DNA of 36,346 nucleotides from Oscillatoriales cyanobacterium SM2_2_1. Its GTDB lineage: Bacteria > Cyanobacteriota > Cyanobacteriia > Pseudanabaenales > Pseudanabaenaceae. The notes beneath the pieces are model-generated. The model saw only the letters and a program-made list of their open reading frames with translations. It had not been told where the DNA came from and did no database searches. Below are positions 18,276 through 26,046 of this stretch, in pieces. The position numbers and the translations under genes were made by a program. Positions within the stretch are counted from its first letter, which is position 1; each line of letters starts with the position of its first letter. The stretch lies in NCBI GenBank assembly GCA_012031145.1, contig JAAUUH010000020.1, positions 1-36,346 on the forward strand. The letters are read 5' to 3'.

Positions 18276-18480
18276 ATCTCAGTTGCCAATAATTTAGCCC
18301 ATTGTACATCCCACCCATGGCAGAGGGCGGCCATAATCGATGGCAGTCGACAACTCTGCCAATCAGCGAGCTAGTTTTTTCTTGCAGAGCACTCCGATTT
18401 CGGCTCGAGGTCTTGGTTATGAGCAAAATAAGTCCTTTATGAACTGTACGGCCACCGAAGATGCTCACTCTGCTCACATG

Positions 18481-18717
18481 TCAATTGCTCTGATCATGGA
18501 CGAACGCTAATTTAGACGGAGCAGTTGAAAATTCCACCGACTGCGATCGCCCCGCAGCCCGCCGCCAAATTAGAGATTCCGGTGTTCCCCAAATGACACC
18601 CCCTTGATTGCCATAGAGTGCCGAGGCGATCGCCTGAAGGATGGTGGTTTTCCCGGCAACGTTTTCTCCCAAAAATACCCACCAGTGGCGCAGTGTTGAC
18701 GCGAATTTTTTAAGCAC
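18481..18717 (-). pseudogene. AAA ATPase N-terminal fragment (RecF/SMC-like)
   Basis: A 78-codon frame with a Walker A in VFLGENVAGKTTILQAIASA, followed by LYGNQGGVIWGTPESLIWRR. This is the start of an AAA_23/RecF-like ATPase (canonical LRHWWVFLGENG-type N-terminus), but the Walker B, signature and coiled-coil parts are missing: the protein stops soon after QSVEFS. Eight bases beyond its 5' end begins the MITE at 18725, which may have cut it from its promoter or N-terminus. Such ATPases often belong to defence or DNA repair loci. It is most likely a relic. Confidence 0.65.
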
Positions 18718-18724
18718 AGTGATA

Positions 18725-18840
18725 TATAGTCATTTTAATTAAGATTGAGACTTTAAAAGGTCAGCATTGACTTTCGAGTTCAGATTGAGTGGGGTTTGAG
18801 GTTGGAAAAAGCTTTATCTAATTCAAGTTAAATGACTATA
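18725..18840. mobile_element. MITE-like element, about 116 bp
   Basis: Terminal inverted repeats: TATAGTCATTTTAATTAAGA on the left and TTCAAGTTAAATGACTATA ending at 18840 on the right (TATAGTCATTT exact, then imperfect). No coding capacity. TA dinucleotides at both ends fit TA-target transposition. It lies between the ATPase fragment and the recombinase fragment. Confidence 0.7.
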
Positions 18841-18915
18841 ACTAATCTTGGTCAGTAGCGAAATCAAGATGCTGCCTGGGATTCAAAAGTTCATAGCCGC
18901 TGCTGAATATTGGCA

Positions 18916-19140
18916 TTAACACCGCCACCTTTTTTCATCCATTGCTAGGTGAGTCAAAAAAGCATTAATCACTTCCCCACCCATCTCCTTGGGGTGCCGC
19001 TTATGGTGAAACCGGATAAAGCGACGAATCCAGAGAAGAGAAGACTTCTTGATTTGGCAGATGTAATGTTTGACCCGCAGGATAGCACAAACCTGCCCTA
19101 GGAACTTTTTGGGTCTAGGGGTAGAAGTACTAATGCCCAT
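18916..19140 (-). pseudogene. Tyrosine recombinase N-terminal fragment (integron-integrase type)
   Basis: 74 codons matching the SAM-like core-binding domain of XerC/IntI-type integrases: FLGQVCAILRVKHYICQIKK, then WIRRFIRFHHKRHPKEMGG and VINAFLTHLAMDEK. The frame ends at RWRC where the family would go on with a linker and the catalytic domain (R...HxxR...Y), none of which follows in any frame. It is a truncated remnant and cannot be active. I searched by eye for integron attC sites in the adjoining DNA and found none convincing. Confidence 0.7.
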
Positions 19141-19334
19141 TTAGGCGGATAAAAATCTTTACAGATAATTATCTTGCAGAATTTTGACATTACATGATCT
19201 TCGGGAAATTTTCTAGCAGAGTGACAAATAAGCCCATGTACAAGCGTTTATCCGTCATTTCGTCGTTGAAGCATATGTTATGTGCAAAATGAGCTAAAGT
19301 AGTTTAAATGTTTTGAAACTTAGTCGCCTTACAG

Positions 19335-19532
19335 ATGAGTAGCCTAGATATTAAAGAGGCAATACAGAGCCTTTCAAGAAATGAATTGAGAGACTTTCTT
19401 GACCGGTTAGATGATGATCGGGACGCTATTCGGAATCGACAAATCGAAGAGGACATGAAACTAGGAAGGCTAGATCACCTGATTTCAGTGGCAAAGAAAG
19501 AATTTAGAGAAGGAAAGTGTCGACAAATGTAA
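19335..19532 (+). CDS. Antitoxin of a RelE/ParE-type toxin-antitoxin pair
   Basis: A 65-residue acidic protein, MSSLDIKEAIQSLSRNEL, with helices and a C-terminal tail HLISVAKKEFREGKCRQM. This tail pattern (E-x-x-G-x-x-x-x-L/M at the very end) is typical of small antitoxins that wrap a RelE/ParE toxin. Its last 16 bases overlap the toxin frame starting at 19517, the usual antitoxin-first order with coupled translation. The antitoxin frame is intact while the toxin carries a stop codon. Confidence 0.72.
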   Translation: MSSLDIKEAIQSLSRNELRDFLDRLDDDRDAIRNRQIEEDMKLGRLDHLISVAKKEFREGKCRQM

Positions 19533-19792
19533 ATCACTTTACTACTCCTAGGTTTCGGATGTTTTATGATCAGCTACCTGGAAATATCCAGAATTTAGCA
19601 GATAAAAACTATGAACTCTTGAAATTCAATCCTAGACACCCATTATTGCACTTTAGGAAAGTTGGAGAATTTTGATCAGCTAGAGTTGGAAAAGACTTTA
19701 GAGCACTGAGATTTCAGGAAATAGATGGGATAGTCTGGTTTTGGATAGGAGCACATGAGGAATACGAAAAAATCTTGAAGAAGAGCACATAA
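19517..19792 (+). pseudogene. RelE/ParE-superfamily toxin with an in-frame TGA
   Basis: Read from the GTG at 19517, 91 codons give HFTTPRFRMFYDQLPGNIQN, LADKNYELLKFNPRHPLLHF, KVGEF-stop-SARVGKDFRAL, and VWFWIGAHEEYEKILKK to TAA at 19790-19792. All the family features are there, including the C-terminal HEEYEKIL helix. A single TGA at 19673-19675 (codon 53) stands exactly where the family has Trp in the F-W-S-A-R-V motif, so TGG to TGA is the simplest change. The frame is open on both sides, so this is a substitution, not an indel. The truncated product should be inactive. Confidence 0.8.
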
Positions 19793-20015
19793 CCAATCAC
19801 TGCACCCAACCGTATGTTAAATTACTCTCATCATCCAAAATTAATGACGGCGGGTGAGTTCAACCGTTATACCGAAACCGAAGAGCTCGACGAAGTCATT
19901 TGTTTTCAGCCAAGGTTAGGCGCTCAAAAATGAATTACTTCGTTGATGAGTTCCGAGAGGTTATTGGTGATCGCCCACACTTGAAAAGCTTAAATTGAGA
20001 GCTTAATGAATCTAT

Positions 20016-20333
20016 TTACATGCAACTTCTCAGGGCTGCACCAACCAGGATCCCCATTCCACCAAAGCGAACTACTTGCCAGAAGGGCTCCTTGAAACTG
20101 TCCCAAGTTAGTAAGCGACTTTCAAGGTCTACCTCGAGCAAGTCGAGGCGATCACGTAGGTGATCTAACTCTTCTTTGGGCACCTTTTGGGTCTCTAGGT
20201 CGGTGATGCGACGCTGCAACTCCGCCTGTTCCCGCTCGGCTTCCCTGATTTGATGCAGCCGTTCTTGGAGCGATCGCGCCTGCTCCAGCACTTCTTGGAG
20301 TTGGGTTTCAAGCTCTTGCCAGGAGGTAGTCAT
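20016..20333 (-). CDS. Small coiled-coil protein with C-terminal membrane anchor
   Basis: 105 residues. Residues about 5-75 are an uninterrupted charged coiled coil (LQEVLEQARSLQERLHQIRE, ELQRRITDLETQKVPKEELD). The end (FWQVVRFGGMGILVGAALRS) is a short hydrophobic tail that may insert in a membrane. Its start overlaps the ubiD stop as ATGA (20330-20333), so it is translationally coupled to it. Function unknown. Confidence 0.75.
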   Translation of the reverse strand: MTTSWQELETQLQEVLEQARSLQERLHQIREAEREQAELQRRITDLETQKVPKEELDHLRDRLDLLEVDLESRLLTWDSFKEPFWQVVRFGGMGILVGAALRSCM

Positions 20334-21847
20334 GGCCCAACATCATAACCGAAAAGGTTGGGATTGACTTCTGTTAGCACCACATCCGCTAGGCCGTAGT
20401 CGGCCCACCGGCGATCGCACAGCACCGCCACATCCGGATCGCTTTCTAGGGCTTCCCCCCACTCATGATCGGTTTCGGGAGGAATTTTGGTGGTGGCATC
20501 GATCCCCATGCGGCCACCGAGACCAATTTTTTCACTGGCAAAGTCGAGGGAGTCAAAGGGTGTTTCCGGCAGAATAAACACATCGCGCACCGGATCAACT
20601 TTCGAACTAATCGCCCAAACCACTTGGCGCGGGTCGCGGATGTTGAGGGTGTGATCGACCACAATCACAAACTTGGTGTAAGTAAACTGGGGCAGAGCGC
20701 TCCAGAACGCCAACGCTGCCCGCCGCGCCTGACCGGGATAGGATTTTTTTACCGCCAGAATGGCCGCCTTGTAGGAAAGGGCTTCCATTGGCAGGAAAAA
20801 GTCAGTAATTTCTGGCACCTGCTGTCGCAAAATCGGGGTATAGATACGGTTAAGGGCGATCGCGATCATGGCTTCCTCCTTAGGGGGACGCCCAGAAAAA
20901 GTGGTCAGATAGATAGGATTGCGGCGATGGGTGAGGCAATGGAACCGGATTAGGGGGGAATCCTCCACACCACCGTAGTAGCCCATGTGGTCACCAAAGG
21001 GGCCATCGGGTAGCGCCTCATGGGGGGCAATCGTGCCTTCTAGGACAAATTCTGCTAAGGCAGGCACTTCTAAATCCAAGGTTTTGCACTTCACTAACTG
21101 CACACCAGTGCCGCCATAGAGTCCGGCAAAAATCCACTCTGACAGATCTACCGGAATCGGCGTTGCCGCTGCCATGATCAGCACCGGATCGACGCCAATG
21201 GCGATCGCGATTTCCAACTTTTTACCCATCTCTGTGGCCTTGCGCAGGTGTCGCGCCCCACCCCGCACCGATAGCCAGTGCACAGTCATCGTATTTTTCG
21301 ATTGCTGTTGCAGCCGGTAGACACTGACATTGGGAATACCGTTTTCTGGATCCTTAGTAATCACCAACCCTAGGGTAATCACCCGTCCTGCATCCTTGGG
21401 GTAGGGACGAATCATAGGAATGAGGTTTAAATCCACCTGATCACCCTGGAGCACCACCTCTTGGCAAGGAGCCGTGCCCAATAAATGGGGTAGGGGCCGG
21501 GACTTGACGACATCTAGTAAAATTTTGCCAAATTCAATGGCCTGGGAGAGTTTCTTGGGTGGTTTAGGGCTTTGCAGCTTGCCCAGCTTTTCGCCAAGGG
21601 TTTCCAACTGTTTGGGGGTTTCCATACCCATAGCCCAGCAGACCCGCTCCGCTGTGCCCATGGTGTTGATGGCAATGGGCACGGTGTGACCGACCACATT
21701 CTCAAATAACAGCGCCGGTCCGCCCGCCCGCAGCATCCGATTACAAATTTCGGCAATTTCCAGGTCGGGGTTTACCGGAGCCGTAATCCGACGCAGTTGC
21801 TGACGGCTTTCCAACAAATTCAGGTAGGAGCGCAGATCGCGGGTCAT
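20330..21847 (-). CDS. ubiD: UbiD-family prenylated-FMN decarboxylase
   Basis: 505 residues, full length for UbiD. Landmarks: start MTRDLRSYLNLLESRQQLRR (a typical UbiD N-terminus), PALLFENVVGH, the prFMN/metal-binding segment NVSVYRLQQQSKNTMTVHW, HLRKATEMGKKLEIAIAIGV, the catalytic E-x-P-P/E region in GPFGDHMGYYG and YLTTFSGRPPKEE. The family decarboxylates aromatic or unsaturated acids; in cyanobacteria a role in plastoquinone (4-hydroxybenzoate decarboxylation) is the usual assignment. The UbiX flavin prenyltransferase is not in the window. The coiled-coil gene follows with overlapping codons. Confidence 0.93.
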   Translation of the reverse strand: MTRDLRSYLNLLESRQQLRRITAPVNPDLEIAEICNRMLRAGGPALLFENVVGHTVPIAINTMGTAERVCWAMGMETPKQLETLGEKLGKLQSPKPPKKLSQAIEFGKILLDVVKSRPLPHLLGTAPCQEVVLQGDQVDLNLIPMIRPYPKDAGRVITLGLVITKDPENGIPNVSVYRLQQQSKNTMTVHWLSVRGGARHLRKATEMGKKLEIAIAIGVDPVLIMAAATPIPVDLSEWIFAGLYGGTGVQLVKCKTLDLEVPALAEFVLEGTIAPHEALPDGPFGDHMGYYGGVEDSPLIRFHCLTHRRNPIYLTTFSGRPPKEEAMIAIALNRIYTPILRQQVPEITDFFLPMEALSYKAAILAVKKSYPGQARRAALAFWSALPQFTYTKFVIVVDHTLNIRDPRQVVWAISSKVDPVRDVFILPETPFDSLDFASEKIGLGGRMGIDATTKIPPETDHEWGEALESDPDVAVLCDRRWADYGLADVVLTEVNPNLFGYDVGP

Positions 21848-22036
21848 AGGGAAGTGGCAAAGAACAGCTCTATTCTAGGAAATCCATTAGCCATGCACCT
21901 AACTGAAACTAGGAGAATTCAAGAACTTCCGCCATTGGATGCGAGTATAAATTTCTGGTCAATGCCAGTAACCCAATAAAAAGGATGGTTCCCCCCGCCC
22001 GCAGCCTATTGACAGGGAGAGGGGGATGTGGCAATT

Positions 22037-22051
22037 TGATAATCATTCTCA
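22037..22051 (+). promoter_or_regulatory. Fur/Zur-type operator
   Basis: TGATAATCATTCTCA is a 7-1-7 inverted repeat with a single mismatched pair, matching the cyanobacterial Zur consensus TGATAATNATTATCA at 14 defined positions but one, and close to the general Fur core. It ends 26 bases before the ATG at 22078. The downstream genes favour zinc (Zur) over iron. Confidence 0.6.
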
Positions 22052-22077
22052 TTTTTTTCTGTGTGGGTCTGGATGTT

Positions 22078-22860
22078 ATGACGGTGACGGTGGTAGGCGG
22101 GCTGTCCGGGGTGGGCAAGACCCATTGGGTTCGGCAACAGATCCAGCAGCATCAAGGGCAGGGTGATCCGATGTTTTATTTCGCGCCGGGAGAGGGACAA
22201 CTGCCCCTAGATCGCACCCTATTGCAGCTAGAGTTTTCCGACTTGGCGGGTTTTACCCCCGACCAGGAAGCAGATTTGATTCGCTGGGTGGATGCCCAGC
22301 GCGGCCCCTTTTGGGGCTGGATCGAGTTGGGGGTGCACATGGATTTGGACTCCGGAGCTTTTCTACTGACGGCCCTGCGAGAATGTGCCGACTGTCGTCA
22401 TGTGGCGCTGCTGCCAGAGTCCCTGGGCAACTTATCTACACCGTGGCATTTGTGGGCCGATGAAGTGGTATGGCTGCCGACGGCGGTAACCCAATGGGAG
22501 GGACTGCGGCTATGGCGATCGCCCCTTTCAGGTCAGGTGTTTGAACCACGCAGTTTGGAAACCTTTTGGCAGGAATTAACCCTTGGGGCCTACGGCTCAG
22601 TGATTCGCGGCAAAGGATTGTTTGAGTTGCCCGACGGCCACTGCTTTTATCTGGATTTCTGTGCCAGCTCGCCCCCTAGCCTGTATCTGCCCGTCCGGCA
22701 AGGGCGTTGGCACCATGGTCGCCCCCAGCGTTTTAGCGGTATTGAGTTGGTGGGTACCGATCTCCAGCGGCCAGAGCTGATTCAGGCGATCACGGACTGC
22801 TGTCTGACCGATGAGCAGTTGGCCTACCATCAACAGAGGTTCCCTGTGCCCAATCCCTAG
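22078..22860 (+). CDS. Divergent CobW/COG0523-like P-loop protein
   Basis: 260 residues from MTVTVVGGLSGVGKTHWV, with Walker A GGLSGVGKT (7-15). The C-terminal end (SGIELVGTDLQRPELIQAIT, DCCLTDEQL) matches the CobW C-terminal domain. However, the two other hallmarks of COG0523 metal-chaperone GTPases are not visible: the CxCC metal motif after strand 2 and an NKxD guanine motif (the expected place reads VVWLPTAVTQWE). WIELGVHMDL may replace the usual Walker B ExSG. It is probably a P-loop NTPase with altered metal and base specificity. The start at 22078 places the Fur/Zur box correctly; a longer frame from 21985 would run through the operator. The metallophosphatase gene follows 15 bases later. 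Confidence 0.75.
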   Translation: MTVTVVGGLSGVGKTHWVRQQIQQHQGQGDPMFYFAPGEGQLPLDRTLLQLEFSDLAGFTPDQEADLIRWVDAQRGPFWGWIELGVHMDLDSGAFLLTALRECADCRHVALLPESLGNLSTPWHLWADEVVWLPTAVTQWEGLRLWRSPLSGQVFEPRSLETFWQELTLGAYGSVIRGKGLFELPDGHCFYLDFCASSPPSLYLPVRQGRWHHGRPQRFSGIELVGTDLQRPELIQAITDCCLTDEQLAYHQQRFPVPNP

Positions 22861-22875
22861 TTTCCCAGGATCCCT

Positions 22876-23682
22876 ATGAACATTGCAGTTATTTCTTGTA
22901 TTCACGGCAACTATGAGGCGCTGATCACAGTGTTGCAGGACATTGACGCCCACCAAGTAGACCAAATCGTCTGCCTCGGCGATTTGGTGGGCTACGGCCC
23001 CTACCCCCATGGGGTGGTGGAGTTGATCCAATCGCTGGAGATACCCGTGGTGCAGGGCTGCTGGGATGAAGACGTCACCCATGGGCTGAATGCCTGCGAG
23101 TGTAGCTATCCCTCCTTGCTGGCAGAGCGGCGCGGACGGTTGGCCCATGAATGGACCGTGCAGCAGCTACATCCTGAATCCTTAGACTATTTGGCAGGAC
23201 TGCCTAAAATATATCGTCAAAAAAATCTGGGTTTTGTCCACGGTAGTCCCTACAGCCAGCATGAATACTTACTGCCAGATCTAGATGGGCTACTGGCTCT
23301 AGAGCGGGCGATCGCCGCCGATGTAGAAGTGCTGTTTTGCGGTCACACCCACGTCCCCTACGATCGCACCCTTTCCGGCGGCACTCTAACGGTGCGGGTC
23401 AATGGTGTCCCCCAAACGATCCCTGCCCCTGCGAAGCGCATCATTAACGTTGGTTCTGTGGGGGAGCCGCGCCATGGTCGCCCCCACGCCACCTATGTAA
23501 TCTACGATACCGATTCTGGTGTAGCTACCCTGCGCGAGGTTCCCTACGACTATCGGCGCACCTGTGCCGCCATCATAGAGCAGGGGTTGCCGACCATTTT
23601 TGCCTGGCGTTTGGCCCAGGGGCTGGAGTTTGCCGAGAGGGCGGAGGATGCTAGCCATTTATGCAGCCGGGGTGTGGGTTAG
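22876..23682 (+). CDS. Metallophosphatase-fold protein with Cys at two metal-ligand positions
   Basis: 268 residues, YfcE/MJ0936-like calcineurin fold. Canonical ligands are recognisable but two are replaced by Cys: the DxH motif reads ISCIHGN (C8, H10) instead of ISDIHGN, and GNxD reads QGCWDED (C62 in place of the metal-binding Asn). Retained are D36 in CLGDLVGYGP, H122 in GFVHGS, and H157/H159 in CGHTHVP. A nearby ACEC (74, 76) adds thiols. Cys ligands favour zinc or another soft metal over Mn/Fe. AGGA lies just before ATG. It is likely co-transcribed from the upstream Fur/Zur-type operator. Substrate unknown. Confidence 0.85.
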   Translation: MNIAVISCIHGNYEALITVLQDIDAHQVDQIVCLGDLVGYGPYPHGVVELIQSLEIPVVQGCWDEDVTHGLNACECSYPSLLAERRGRLAHEWTVQQLHPESLDYLAGLPKIYRQKNLGFVHGSPYSQHEYLLPDLDGLLALERAIAADVEVLFCGHTHVPYDRTLSGGTLTVRVNGVPQTIPAPAKRIINVGSVGEPRHGRPHATYVIYDTDSGVATLREVPYDYRRTCAAIIEQGLPTIFAWRLAQGLEFAERAEDASHLCSRGVG

Positions 23683-24372
23683 ATGTGGGCGTTGCTTTGT
23701 GGCCTGGGCGGAGATGGGGCACTCTATGAAGCGATTTTGGCAGATGTTCATCGACAGCCAGCGATACGGGCTCTCTATATTTTGGGGAATGTGATTGGCC
23801 CTAACGCCCGCAGTAACGACTTGGTGCAGCGGCTTCAAGCCCCCCATGCCCCCGGGCCGCAACCCCAGGTCTGCCTCGGCTGGTGGGAGCAGCAATGTTT
23901 AATTCTCCATGGACTGAGCCAGGAAACCGAACCCCACGACCTAATTGAGCACTATGGTGTAGGCACGGCCAAACTCCTGTGGGACGAAATCACCCGCGAG
24001 ACGATCGCCTGGATCTATCAATTGCCCCTTGCTTTTAACGAATACGATTGTCTCCTACTCCATGGCAGTACGGTGGCAGTGGGCGAACGCCTCGATCCCA
24101 AGGCCGATCCTTTTTTTTTGCTAGACCGAATCACACGGGCGGGGGCAAACCGGCTCTTTTGCGGGCGATCGGGGCAAGCCTTTCGCTATGACATCACTGC
24201 CGGTACCGTCACTTCCAGAACCATCACCCTCAACGACACCCAAGAAACCCAAGGCGATTCCCCTTCTGAACGGGCCATCATTGGCGTGGGCAGCGGTAGC
24301 ACCTATGCCCTCTATGATCCCCTCACCGATGCCCTCACCTTTCGCACGGTGCCCAATCCAGCCAAGATCTAA
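23683..24372 (+). CDS. Metallophosphatase-fold paralogue lacking the metal site
   Basis: 229 residues; its ATG follows the previous TAG with no gap. It aligns by eye with the preceding protein, yet the metal motifs are gone: DxHGN reads GLGGDG, GDxxG reads LGNVIGPN (Asn for Asp), GNxD reads LGWWEQ, and GHTH reads CGRSGQ. One histidine remains in LLLHGSTV, and LILHG. The fold seems kept (ALYEAILADV; TRAGANRLFCG), so this is probably a pseudo-enzyme that pairs with or regulates its neighbour. The conserved character of GWWEQQC and FCGRSG, in what I recall of cyanobacterial homologues, argues against random decay. Confidence 0.75.
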   Translation: MWALLCGLGGDGALYEAILADVHRQPAIRALYILGNVIGPNARSNDLVQRLQAPHAPGPQPQVCLGWWEQQCLILHGLSQETEPHDLIEHYGVGTAKLLWDEITRETIAWIYQLPLAFNEYDCLLLHGSTVAVGERLDPKADPFFLLDRITRAGANRLFCGRSGQAFRYDITAGTVTSRTITLNDTQETQGDSPSERAIIGVGSGSTYALYDPLTDALTFRTVPNPAKI

Positions 24373-24376
24373 GAGT

Positions 24377-24537
24377 TATAGTCAACTTAATTAAGAGCGA
24401 CACAATTATAGTTGTTTTGAGTACTATTACTCCCCTCTCCCATAAAGGGCGAGGGGCTGGGGTGAAATCCCTGGCTGGGGGCGCAGCCCCCAAACCCCTT
24501 TTCCTTCGATGTCCGAACCTACCCGAATATAGCTATA
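24377..24537. repeat. TATAG-ended dispersed repeat, copy 3 (longest)
   Basis: 161 bases from TATAGTCAACTTAATTAAG to CGAATATAGCTATA. The left third matches 8775-8822 and the right half matches 10435-10549. It fills the entire gap between the convergent metallophosphatase-like gene and the DUF3110 gene, ending two bases before the latter's stop. GGCTGGGGGCGCAGCC forms a strong hairpin that could end transcription from both sides. Confidence 0.7.
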
Positions 24538-24538
24538 T

Positions 24539-24912
24539 CTAAAACAAATTTTCTAATCGACGGCGCATTTGCTCGATCAGAAACTGCTCTCCCGTAGGCT
24601 CTTCGTCTGGAGCCGTATCCTGTTGCAGTTCATAATCGGTGCGCTCTAGATTTTGCTCCGGGGGCATAAATAGCTCCCCTGTCGGCACCACCATGAGCCT
24701 GTAGCCTGCGGTTTCACAAAACTCCTCCACCTCACCTTGGGCGATCGCTCCGGCTCTAACGCCGAAAAATCCTGGGCCGCCAAGTAATCGGCGCAGCGAA
24801 TGGCATCATCTTGATCTTCAAAAGCTACAACCATGTTCTCCCCTTGCACCTGAAGCGTGTAAATGCCTTCTTGATCGCTGCGAGGATGGAGCAACAAAAC
24901 CCAAATGTTCAT
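24539..24912 (-). pseudogene. DUF3110 protein, single-base frame break
   Basis: MNIWVLLLHPRSDQEGIYTL and VVAFEDQDDAIRCADYLAAQ are the N-terminal half of a cyanobacterial DUF3110 protein. After ALEPE the frame is wrong, and the expected continuation GEVEEFCETAGYRLMVVPTG, then PPEQNLERTDYELQQD, lies in another frame down to the stop at 24539. One extra G within the HIP1-containing stretch at 24741-24752 would join the two into about 124 residues. Function of the family unknown. It lies 10 bases after recA in a long minus-strand operon. True mutation or sequencing error cannot be told apart here. Confidence 0.8.
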
Positions 24913-24922
24913 GCAATCAGCC

Positions 24923-26041
24923 CTACTCCACTGGCTCTAGTTCTTGCTCTGGATCATAATCCCCGTCATCTAGGGGGGCTGGCACCGTAGCCGAGACGGC
25001 TACACCTTCCTTCAACTTATCCCGCACTTGTTGCTCCACCTCCTGGGCGATCGCTGGATTGTCCTCCAGATATTTGATCGTGTTATCCCGACCTTGGGCT
25101 ACGTTCTCCCCCTTGTAGCTATACCAAGCACCACGGCGCACCAGGATGGTCATCTCTTCGGCCAAATCGAGCATACAGCCGATGGTAGAAATCCCCTTGC
25201 CAAAAATAATGTCAAACTCAGCAATCCGAAAGGGCGGGGCCACCTTGTTTTTCACCACCTTCACCTTGGCACGGATGCCATACTCTTCGGTACCCTTCTT
25301 GAGGGTTTGAATCCGGCGAATGTCTAGGCGCACTGAGCAATAGAACTTCAGCGCCGTTCCCCCCGTGGTGGTTTCGGGATTGCCGTAGGAGATACCAATT
25401 TTTTGCCGCAACTGGTTTAGGAAGATCACAATGCAATTAGAGCGCCCCACATTGGCAGTAATCTTCCGTAGTGCTTGGCTCATCAGCCGTGCCTGCAACC
25501 CCACGTGGGAGTCCCCCATCTCGCCCTCAATCTCCGCCCGGGGCACGAGAGCTGCCACCGAGTCCACGGCCACAATGTCCACGGCCATGGAACGCACTAA
25601 GTTATCCACAATTTCCAGGGCCATTTCCCCCGTATCGGGCTGCGACACCAATAGGTTGTCAATATCTACCCCCAAACGCGCGGCATAGGTGGGGTCTAGG
25701 GCGTGCTCAGCATCGACAAAAGCCGCAATGCCACCCCGCTTCTGCACCTCGGCGATCGCATGGAGCACCAACGTGGTCTTCCCCGAACTCTCAGGGCCAA
25801 ACACCTCAATCACCCGCCCCCGGGGCAACCCGCCGCCTAGGGCCAAATCTAGGGTGAGCGCTCCACTGGGTACGGTTTCCACCTTCATGCTGGTGGCATC
25901 TCCGAGCCGCATAATCGAACCCTTGCCGTGCTCCTTTTCGATCTTTTGCAAGATCGCCTCAAGAGCTTTTTTCTTTTCTGGATTGATATTAGAATTCGGC
26001 TCAGGAGTCACAGAGCCAGAAGCAGATTTGCGCGGTGCCAT
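24923..26041 (-). CDS. recA: Recombinase RecA
   Basis: 372 residues, complete. Walker A GPESSGKT, Walker [13 protein letters not shown], the MAW-type segment and L1 loop [20 protein letters not shown], and L2 [14 protein letters not shown] are all present. It forms the ssDNA filament for homologous recombination and activates LexA. The acidic C-terminal tail ([12 protein letters not shown]) is normal. The start is five bases after the frr stop, with no room for a private promoter and no LexA box in the gap, so it seems to be transcribed with pyrH-frr. DUF3110 follows 10 bases downstream. Confidence 0.97.
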   Translation of the reverse strand: MAPRKSASGSVTPEPNSNINPEKKKALEAILQKIEKEHGKGSIMRLGDATSMKVETVPSGALTLDLALGGGLPRGRVIEVFGPESSGKTTLVLHAIAEVQKRGGIAAFVDAEHALDPTYAARLGVDIDNLLVSQPDTGEMALEIVDNLVRSMAVDIVAVDSVAALVPRAEIEGEMGDSHVGLQARLMSQALRKITANVGRSNCIVIFLNQLRQKIGISYGNPETTTGGTALKFYCSVRLDIRRIQTLKKGTEEYGIRAKVKVVKNKVAPPFRIAEFDIIFGKGISTIGCMLDLAEEMTILVRRGAWYSYKGENVAQGRDNTIKYLEDNPAIAQEVEQQVRDKLKEGVAVSATVPAPLDDGDYDPEQELEPVE

Positions 26042-26046
26042 GGGGT

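Noticed and set aside
18318-18361. Inverted repeat TGGCAGAG/CTCTGCCA as a terminator
   Set aside because: The arms are 28 bases apart and no T-run follows on either strand.
18049-18477. 142-codon minus-strand open frame
   Set aside because: It overlaps the thioredoxin-like gene in another frame and has no protein-like pattern.
19793-20015. Integron attC sites or small genes after the toxin
   Set aside because: ACCCAAC and GTTAAAT occur but only five bases apart, which is not an attC layout. The short open frames here (from 19844 and 19931) are under 30 codons with no recognisable family.
22037-22051. Operator read as an iron (Fur) box
   Set aside because: It also fits Fur, but the 7-1-7 spacing and the Cys-rich, CobW-like neighbours make Zur the better guess; kept as Fur/Zur-type.
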